Shown one piece after another: positions 16,947-23,072 of a stretch of 23,072 bases of DNA. The DNA comes from Gracilaria caudata (lineage: Eukaryota > Rhodophyta > Florideophyceae > Gracilariales > Gracilariaceae), in assembly GCA_030374735.1 (NCBI GenBank), contig JASCIV010000358.1, forward strand, positions 1 to 23,072, read 5' to 3'. Made by a program: the position numbers and the translations under genes. The notes under the pieces were generated by a model. The model worked only from the letters and a program-made list of their open reading frames with translations. It was not told the origin of the DNA and did no database searches. Each line of letters starts with the position of its first letter. Position 1 is the stretch's first letter.

Positions 16947-18420
16947 GCACTTTTTGCTCAAGGACCTTGACACCGGCATGAAGAGCTACGTCACCGATCA
17001 TGATTGGGTGGAAAAGCCCACTGTTCCTGTCGTCGCGGCGGCGCCGCCGACGCCGCCGACGCCTAATGCCAGAAGACCGCCTGTACAGCCTCCAACCGCG
17101 CGCCCCAGACCGCCACTGCAGAAACGCGCTCGCTCGGATGAACTGCAGAACGTGTACAAGACGCTCAGACCGTCGGACTATGTGCGAGTTACCGTGCATA
17201 GGAAACGAGAGAGAGAACGACGCTTTGGTAGTTTATATCGTTGGCAACGCGTCGCTGCGCATCATGGCGCCATTCGCGTCATTGAGTTCAATAAGCTTGG
17301 CACTTATCTCGCGTCTGCGGGCCAGGATGCCTTGATTAAGCTTTGGGACATTGATTGTTACTTGCAAGATAGTCGAGCGCTTGTCTTGAAAGCAGTTGAT
17401 TCGCCGCAGCCTTCTGCTTCTTCCAGTTCGAGTGGGCGTGTGCATTCGGCATATACATACATTAGGAGAGGTGTGCCTGCAGCCGTTTTCAAAGGACATA
17501 CGTCTGATATAACCGCGTTGAGTTGGAGCAAGAACGATTTCTTGTTATCAGCCAGCATGGACAAGACAATTCGTTTATGGCATCCCAACTCAAAGGCTTG
17601 TCTTCGGCGGCTGCTACATGATGACTTTGTCACAAGCGTTGCCTTTCATCCTACTGATGAACAAATATGTATATCCGGCATGGCCAACGGAACTGTGTGC
17701 ATGTGGCATCTCAAGGAACGCAAGGTGCTTTGCGAAGCCGAAACTGATGACTTGATCACTGCGTGTGCAATCACTCCGGATGGTACTACTGCTCTTGTAG
17801 GCACGAACAAAGGTCGGTGCAAGTTTTATGGACTGTTTGATGAGATTCAAGGCGAATGGCAGTTCAAGCACACTACGCAGCTGGATGTGCGCTCTAGAAG
17901 GGCCAAGAACGCGCAGGGTAAGAAGATCTGTGGCTTCCGCTTTTATGGAAAGAGTGACAAGGTGATTGTATCCTCGAATGATTCTAGACTGCGGCTGTAT
18001 AGACTGGATGACAAATCGATCCTAACAAAGTTCTTGGGGCATCAAAACAATCATTCGCGACTGACGGCATCGTTTGCACCTGGCGGACGGTATGTTTTGT
18101 GCGGCTCTGAGGGGAGGATGGTGTACATATGGGAGGTTGACTACTCGCTCTACAGGATGCCGAAGGCGGTTGGCGGAACCATGAAGAAACCTGTGCATGA
18201 GGACGAAAGCAGCATGCAACAACGAAAGGATGCTGGCAACGCCTATGAGTACTTTTCGGTGCAGGACGCGGGGGAGGTAACGGCAGCCGTTTTTGCGCCA
18301 AAGCTGGTGCCAGAACGGGCGCTGAGCGCAAGGGCGGCCTTCTCCAAGTCGGTGACGAGCGGGCTGGTTATCGTGACGGCGAGCGACGATGGCTTTCTGC
18401 GTGTGTTTGGGTGTTGCTGA
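16876..18420 (+). CDS. WDR44-like WD40 repeat protein
   Basis: 514 aa from the ATG at 16876, single exon as read. An N-terminal FLLKDLDTG (about 26-34) matches the NLDTG segment ahead of the WDR44 repeats; a Pro/Ala-rich linker follows (about 50-82). The WD40 propeller covers about 125-514. Repeats include LASAGQDALIKLWDID (145-160), GHTSDITALSWSKNDFLLSA (207-226), SMDKTIRLWH (227-236), FVTSVAFHP (251-259), IVSSNDSRLRLYRL (364-377), GSEGRMVYIWE (410-420) and TASDDGFLRVFG (501-512). The SWSKNDFLLSASMDKTIRLW phrase and the DVRS and SNDSR-x-RLY motifs are diagnostic of WDR44 and its plant relatives. Animal WDR44 (rabphilin-11) binds Rab11 on recycling endosomes; its long N-terminal Rab11-binding part is not present here, so that role is not established. 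RCC1-like gene follows 258 bases downstream. Confidence 0.88.
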   Translation: MASNSAPSSPTTLVASAQKPPRIEHFLLKDLDTGMKSYVTDHDWVEKPTVPVVAAAPPTPPTPNARRPPVQPPTARPRPPLQKRARSDELQNVYKTLRPSDYVRVTVHRKRERERRFGSLYRWQRVAAHHGAIRVIEFNKLGTYLASAGQDALIKLWDIDCYLQDSRALVLKAVDSPQPSASSSSSGRVHSAYTYIRRGVPAAVFKGHTSDITALSWSKNDFLLSASMDKTIRLWHPNSKACLRRLLHDDFVTSVAFHPTDEQICISGMANGTVCMWHLKERKVLCEAETDDLITACAITPDGTTALVGTNKGRCKFYGLFDEIQGEWQFKHTTQLDVRSRRAKNAQGKKICGFRFYGKSDKVIVSSNDSRLRLYRLDDKSILTKFLGHQNNHSRLTASFAPGGRYVLCGSEGRMVYIWEVDYSLYRMPKAVGGTMKKPVHEDESSMQQRKDAGNAYEYFSVQDAGEVTAAVFAPKLVPERALSARAAFSKSVTSGLVIVTASDDGFLRVFGCC

Positions 18421-18678
18421 CGATTGCCGCTTACTGTCATTCGCGTGCGCGGCACGGTTTCATAATTTTGGCGAGAAAAGCGTAAATGCTTCCGAAACGC
18501 GCATCATTTCATAGTCTGCTCCCCTTCAACTGTCAACGTTAAAACATAGCAACCCACCTGACAGCCCACCCCCATTCCCGTACGCTCTTCGTTTCATTCA
18601 ACCATCTCAAGTGCTCTCTTTAGATGATATTCCCTCGCTAATACCTCATCCGCTCATTCTCTCCCAAGCTCTAGCGCC

Positions 18679-20160
18679 ATGGCCGCAGCGGAAAGCACCG
18701 TGTGGACCTGGGGCCGAGCCAAGAACTACCGTCTGGGCCGAGCTTTCGTCGGCACCGACGCGCGCATCCCTGAGAAGGTGTCCGGCTTTGAGGGCGTCTC
18801 AGTGCGACAGGCAGCTTGTGGCGGCGGCCACACCGCCGTGGTTCTAGGCGACAATCGTCTTTTCGTGTTCGGGTACAGCCAATATGGTCAACTCGGTCTG
18901 GGGGATCGTATCGATATGTGCGATGCTACACAGGTTTTTCTGATACCTCCCGCAAGCGTCAAGAAAGACGGGGAAAGTGCGGCTTCAAAGGAAGGAGCAA
19001 GCTCCTCCCTTCCTGTTGCTGATGTGTATTGCGGACGGTATCACACGATTGCGCGTACCACCACCGGCTTAGTGTTTACCTGGGGCGGTGGAAAGAATGG
19101 TCGCCTGGGACATGGAGATGAGAAGATTCGCGCGCAGCCGACGTGTGTTGAGAGTCTCATCACTTCTAAGGCGGTGGCAATAACTGCGGGATATCATAAT
19201 AACTTAGTGCTCACTGACGACGGCGAGGTTTGGTCGTGGGGATGGGGTGCTCACGGCCAACTCGGACTCGGTGATACAAAGGATCGTGAAGTGCCAACTG
19301 TCATCCCTGAACTGTCGCACGAAAGCGTTTGCTACCTTTCTTGTGGCGATCGTCATTCGTTTGCTATTACCAAGGATGGTCGTGTGTTTGGGTGGGGCTC
19401 AAACGAGTTTGGACAGCTGGGATGTGGCAAGAAAGGCGATACCGTTTTGAGACCAAAGCTTATCGAGGGCCTGCAAGGTTTGGTGGTGGTGGCTATTTCG
19501 AGCGGTGATCGACACTCTGCAGCTGTGACAAACACAGGGGCCGTGTATACGTGGGGGTGTGGATCTGATGGTCAGTGCGGTCATTCTGATTTTCGCGATG
19601 TCGTACGACCTAAACTTGTGGAAGGCCTTGTGGACCAGTTCGTGGTAGATGTGAAGTGCGGGCACAACTTTACGATGGTGATGAATTCGGACCATGAAGT
19701 GTTTGCATGGGGAAACAATACGTACGGTCAGTTAGGAAACAATGGAAATGGAAAGAGTGATGTCCCGGTCAAAGTGATCATCAATTCGACTGCGCGCGTT
19801 TCTCGCGTGTCATGCGCTCATTTTCACTGCATCATGTGGATGGAAGTGCCTGAAACATCCTCAAGGGCGACAATGTTGTCTCCTAGATCGTTCAGCAATG
19901 CATCTGGCATCGACCCAAACAAGGAGGGAGACACAGCAGAGGAATCACGAAGACAAGAGGAGGAAGCTCGAGAGCAACTCGCCGCACTTTTGGAAACGTA
20001 CAGTGGGAAACAACGAGCTTGTCGGACAACTATTGAAGCACTGCGGACAAACGACAACCTAGATCACGAAGAGGTCAGCGCCGCACAACGGCTGCCGTTC
20101 TTAACGCAGAATCAAGAATTTCACAGACCAGTACAAAAGGTAGCATTCGACACATTATAG
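18679..20160 (+). CDS. RCC1-family seven-bladed beta-propeller protein
   Basis: 493 aa, single exon, ATG at 18679 in a GCCATGG context. Seven RCC1 blades are visible by their W/F-G motifs near residues 10, 64, 134, 186, 238, 291 and 343. Each is followed by an x-x-x-GQLG or GRLG turn, for example FGYSQYGQLGLGD (64-76), WSWGWGAHGQLGLGD (185-199) and FAWGNNTYGQLGNN (342-355). A charged tail (about 418-465) rich in Glu, Gln and Arg may be helical. RCC1 propellers act as Ran exchange factors, chromatin or membrane adaptors and, in UVR8, a UV-B receptor. UVR8's GWRHT motifs are GDRHS here (at 223 and 276), so its tryptophan sensor is missing. The tail and lack of other domains do not settle which subfamily it is; I call it RCC1-like only. 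Confidence 0.9.
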   Translation: MAAAESTVWTWGRAKNYRLGRAFVGTDARIPEKVSGFEGVSVRQAACGGGHTAVVLGDNRLFVFGYSQYGQLGLGDRIDMCDATQVFLIPPASVKKDGESAASKEGASSSLPVADVYCGRYHTIARTTTGLVFTWGGGKNGRLGHGDEKIRAQPTCVESLITSKAVAITAGYHNNLVLTDDGEVWSWGWGAHGQLGLGDTKDREVPTVIPELSHESVCYLSCGDRHSFAITKDGRVFGWGSNEFGQLGCGKKGDTVLRPKLIEGLQGLVVVAISSGDRHSAAVTNTGAVYTWGCGSDGQCGHSDFRDVVRPKLVEGLVDQFVVDVKCGHNFTMVMNSDHEVFAWGNNTYGQLGNNGNGKSDVPVKVIINSTARVSRVSCAHFHCIMWMEVPETSSRATMLSPRSFSNASGIDPNKEGDTAEESRRQEEEAREQLAALLETYSGKQRACRTTIEALRTNDNLDHEEVSAAQRLPFLTQNQEFHRPVQKVAFDTL

Positions 20161-20324
20161 ATAAGCGAGGCGTCAGTAAATGCGCACCTTGGGCATGCCT
20201 GTCCCATTTTCGGCATACGGGAAGAAAAAGTGCACTTCCGGAACAGAAAGAACGCTGTTTCATCAACAGCATAATTCAACAATCGTATTGCGCTCGTTGT
20301 CGTCATAGTTGGGAAACCTCGAAA

Positions 20325-21240
20325 TCAAGTAAGTTCCGTGATAAACCAGTGCTTGTCTAGAAGATTCCCCATTCCCCAAATGTCGACCTCCTTCCCATGC
20401 TTCCCATGACTTTCAGTTATATTTGGCGCATATGAAGTCAGGTCCAACCCCGGGATCCCTTCCACCTTTCCATCATCACCTGTCACTTTGATGAGATCGT
20501 AATCTACAAGCACATGAAGATGTGCCTTTTGGCGGCAAACATTCTCCCAACGAAGATCATGGTGAATCAAATTCGCTGTGTGGAGCGCTTTGACTCAACC
20601 GGCAATTTGTGAAACATCAGCAGTTGCATCCAGAGCGTCCTCGAATTGTAGAACAGCTAGCCGGTATGCATAAGGGGGAATACTTACATCGAATGCGGCC
20701 AATCCATTCATTATGCAGGGAAGGTCTTTCGCTTTTTATTTCCACACTGTTCATGAGATGCGGATCATTGGGGAGTAAAGCAAGTGTTGTAGTCACATCT
20801 TCCCATGTTCCGTAGGGAGCCGCGTCACGGTGAAGCTTCCAATCAACACCAATCCGCTCCTTGATTGGATCGAACGGCTTGGCCGTTAATGAGGTTAGGG
20901 CTGAATCCTTTTTGATACACACGAGCTGGAGCTGAATGTCTTTGCGACCTCCGAAAGCATAGCTGATAGTAGCCGAATATGTACGGTACATCTTTCCCGC
21001 AAAATGCTTCCCATTCCCTGCCAGATGGGGCTTTTTCGATGAGCTCGTGAGCTGGTCCTTGTGTGTTCGCTAATTCCTCCAGTTTGTTTTCTCCCCGCAG
21101 TATGTTCCTTGTGTTTGAAATTCGGCCCGAAGTCTTGTTCTCTCCCACATAATAGCTTTGTTGAACTCTTGAGGAGTAATACCGTAGCTTTCCAAGAAAG
21201 AACGGTATTCTCTGTCGATGTGGTCCCAAGCAGTGGTCAT
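20325..21240 (-). pseudogene. Broken protein-kinase-like gene
   Basis: Homology continues across three frames on the minus strand. An ATG at 21240 opens MTTAWDHIDREYRSFLES; a second frame follows from about 21125 (ENKLEELANTQGPAHELIE), a third from about 21035 (KHFAGKMYRTYSATISYAFG), and a last from about 20676 (PYAYRLAVLQFEDAL). The last frame has an in-frame TGA at 20595-20597 where Trp would fit, then kinase-like motifs: IHHDLRWEN (HRD-x4-N loop with Asp), VDYDL (for DFG), SYAPN (for APE) and EVDIWGMG. Two of the frame changes fall at 5-base runs (20674-20678 and 21032-21036). A 9-bp tandem duplication at 20391-20408 repeats His-Gly-Lys. No clear glycine loop or VAIK lysine is seen. The kinase belongs to a divergent type like those in crinkler-like or fungal-type families. 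It is either a decaying gene or, less likely given the TGA and duplication, a product of homopolymer errors. Confidence 0.7.
20391..20408. repeat. 9-bp tandem duplication in the kinase-like pseudogene
   Basis: CTTCCCATG occurs twice in a row. It adds one extra Ser/Gly-type His-Gly-Lys unit just before the kinase EVDIWGMG motif, consistent with relaxed constraint. Confidence 0.85.
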
Positions 21241-21696
21241 GGTCACTTGAAGATTAGATGGGACGGGTCGAGGGCTCCTTCCGACTAATCGAAAAACACA
21301 AAACGCCGTCTTGCGGGGAACAAAACGTTGTATTGGTGGCATCATGATGATCGTGCTCCGGCTTTGCTCGCCGTTGGGGAAGATACCTTCGTAAAATTAT
21401 TCTGTAGAGGTTACCCTTGTATCTTACTCTGCGAACTCTGTACGACCTGCGCCTGTCCAAATAGACCCAGACGGTCTTCTTCGTAACTTCCCTTTCTCGT
21501 ACGCACGAAGCAACGTGTGCATGTCAACAAACTCAAGAGCAAATCAGCATTTTCTTCTTGTCTCACCATACAAGCGAGTTTTCCATCTAAGGGCTCGGTG
21601 GTTTGCATAAGCTCATGCTTTCGCGCATGGCGGTTTGCTGTTTGGCTTTTGGATTCAACAAGATGATATTGTGCTTCCCCTTTGTTTATTTTCAGT
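21241..21696. other. Gene-free stretch between the pseudogene and ANAPC5
   Basis: This holds the promoter side of the broken kinase-like gene and the 3' flank of ANAPC5. The open frames here are antisense extensions or short frames without domains. I see no repeat or RNA gene. Confidence 0.45.
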
Positions 21697-23072
21697 TCAG
21701 GTTTCGACCGCAAGCGATGGAGCTTTTCGTCTGCCAATGCCGCGAACATGCTGTCGAAACAAACACGACACGCGATTCCGCTGTGGAACGTCATTCCGCC
21801 AGTGATAGATTCTGGCCAACATGTACAGACAATCGCGCACACCATTGGCATGACCACAAGTTCGATACCCGTCAAGTGCTTGTTGCACAAGTGCAACAAC
21901 CTTCTCATCCGGCACCGAGCTGTTTTCCGTGCAAATCTTGGCCAGGCACTCCGCATGAAGGAAGCACGCATACGCTCGCACCACGCAACCCACACCCTCC
22001 AGAGCCTTTGGCAACACCGGCACAAGAGTGTCAAGCACCTGAGCTGCGGGCGAACCCATTCTCAGCATCGCCTCCACAACCGTAAGCGAAGCGCTCACAT
22101 GCGCTGAGTCAAATCGCATCGCACTGGCCAACGACACCGCCGCCAACGCGTCCGAGAACGCACCACCAGCCTCACCAGCGCTCAGAAAAGCCTCCGCGCG
22201 CATTCGAAGCGCAGTGACCACTCGTTGCGGTCTGCTCGACACCGCCGCCTTTCTGGCCAGATTGAGAGCCTCATCGGCAGCACCACGCGCATCGCCCGTC
22301 ATAATTAGACACTTCACCTTCGCCTCAATGGCGTCCAGTGCAACATCCTCCGCGCTGAGAGCAAGCGCATGAGAAGCGGCACAAAGCGCAAATGCATTGA
22401 TTCTATCACGTAATATGCACGCGTTTGACGTGTGCAAGGCTCGTACGCTTTGTTCAAAACGAAGCATGGCAAGAGAGCGTTGCAACATGAAAAGCTCCGG
22501 AGCAGCCGACGACGAGTCGGGCGGACGTTGCACACGCTCAATGCATTGACGTAACATTCGCTGCGCAGCTTGCTCATCACCTTGCAGAGATGTAAGTTCC
22601 GCGAGCGCCACAGTGGCACGCACCACAGAGCTTGGAGCAGCGCCTTCCCTCTCAGCTCGCTGCAACGCCGCACGCGCCACAACGACAGCAGTAGGCAACG
22701 CAGCGCGAGTCTGCCAGGCCGCCGCCGCAAGCAACAAACCATCCACAGACGTTCTTAGCTTTGAAAACACAGCCGGTAACGGCGGCGATTCCGTGAGCAA
22801 CTGATGACGAACAAGAGCTAATGTGTCACGTGCATGACGCAACAAGGAACTGGCCTGTTGTGAGGGTTCTACACGTGCGAGCCACTGCAATGCTACGTTC
22901 TGACACTTCGCATCGCCCGCAGCCTGCGCCGCTCGTAGAGCGTCGCGCAGCGCGATGGATGCGTGCGCAGTGTGCGAGAAGCGTGCGTGCAACATACCTA
23001 GTGCGAGCGCGGCGTGATGTGGAGGCAGTTGCGACGCATGTGTGTCGAAGTGACGATGTGTAGCATCCACCG
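21697..23072 (-). CDS. ANAPC5: Anaphase-promoting complex subunit 5, C-terminal part
   Basis: 457 residues are visible. The frame is still open at the right edge of the window, so the N-terminal part lies outside it. The visible part is a stack of TPR-like helical repeats rich in Ala and Leu. The start has HRHFDTHASQ, then HHAALALGMLHARFSHTAHA, the conserved APC5 segment that in animals reads as a histidine-phenylalanine-aspartate motif followed by ALLNLAILH-like residues. The C-terminus, YMLARIYHWRNDVPQRNRVS then CLFRQ, matches the end of animal APC5 (ARLYH...ERNR...LFRQ). APC5 is a scaffold subunit of the APC/C platform, the ubiquitin ligase that drives mitotic exit. No intron is needed in the visible part. 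The stop at 21697 appears to be the true end. Confidence 0.82.
   Translation of the reverse strand, partial: VDATHRHFDTHASQLPPHHAALALGMLHARFSHTAHASIALRDALRAAQAAGDAKCQNVALQWLARVEPSQQASSLLRHARDTLALVRHQLLTESPPLPAVFSKLRTSVDGLLLAAAAWQTRAALPTAVVVARAALQRAEREGAAPSSVVRATVALAELTSLQGDEQAAQRMLRQCIERVQRPPDSSSAAPELFMLQRSLAMLRFEQSVRALHTSNACILRDRINAFALCAASHALALSAEDVALDAIEAKVKCLIMTGDARGAADEALNLARKAAVSSRPQRVVTALRMRAEAFLSAGEAGGAFSDALAAVSLASAMRFDSAHVSASLTVVEAMLRMGSPAAQVLDTLVPVLPKALEGVGCVVRAYACFLHAECLAKICTENSSVPDEKVVALVQQALDGYRTCGHANGVRDCLYMLARIYHWRNDVPQRNRVSCLFRQHVRGIGRRKAPSLAVET

Noticed and set aside
20665..20695. GTAAGT...CTAG as a 31-nt intron in the kinase-like gene
   Set aside because: It is far shorter than the other introns here (77-90 nt), and a slip at the adjacent G/C run explains the frame change better.

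Overview
The window is nuclear DNA from a photosynthetic eukaryote, most likely a red alga (Rhodophyta). The light-harvesting protein is a short, three-helix LHC of the red-algal (Lhcr) type with a simple plastid-targeting leader. The other recognisable genes are eukaryotic housekeeping genes: LSM4, DENR, the CAF-1 large subunit, WDR44-like, RCC1-like and ANAPC5. Most are single-exon. The four introns I can place are 77-90 nt, with GTACGT or GTAAGT donors. This fits an intron-poor, compact red-algal genome; I cannot name the species from sequence alone.

Layout. 1-1022: no gene, but an LTR-like repeat end at the left edge. 1023-2522 (-): secreted, cationic, cysteine-rich repeat protein of unknown function, with a TATA box upstream. 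3622-5379 (+): long coiled-coil protein whose layout resembles dynactin p150Glued without its CAP-Gly head. 5456-6410 (-): DENR in four exons, convergent with the coiled-coil gene. 6831-7178 (+): small plastid membrane protein, divergent from DENR across a promoter with a 14-bp double G-box palindrome. 7416-7832 (+): LSM4. 8415-9584 (-): unrecognised protein with a C-terminal zinc-knuckle-like motif, divergent from a possible 73-aa gene (9893-10114, +). 10115-12317: gene-poor, with a candidate solo LTR at 10622-11010 whose outer end matches the repeat end at the left edge of the window in inverted orientation. 12318-13049 (-): Lhcr in two exons. 13712-16504 (-): CAF-1 large subunit, divergent from 16876-18420 (+): WDR44-like WD40 protein. 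18679-20160 (+): seven-bladed RCC1-like protein. 20325-21240 (-): decayed or mis-sequenced kinase-like gene. 21697 to the right edge (-): C-terminal part of ANAPC5.

The genes do not form one pathway. They are a typical mixed island: two plastid-related genes, several genes of RNA, translation, chromatin and cell-cycle machinery, and lineage-specific genes of unknown role next to repeat debris. The parts most worth following are the dynactin-like protein, the repeat-built cysteine-rich precursor with paired basic cleavage sites, the broken kinase-like gene, and the inverted repeat ends bracketing the left 11 kb.
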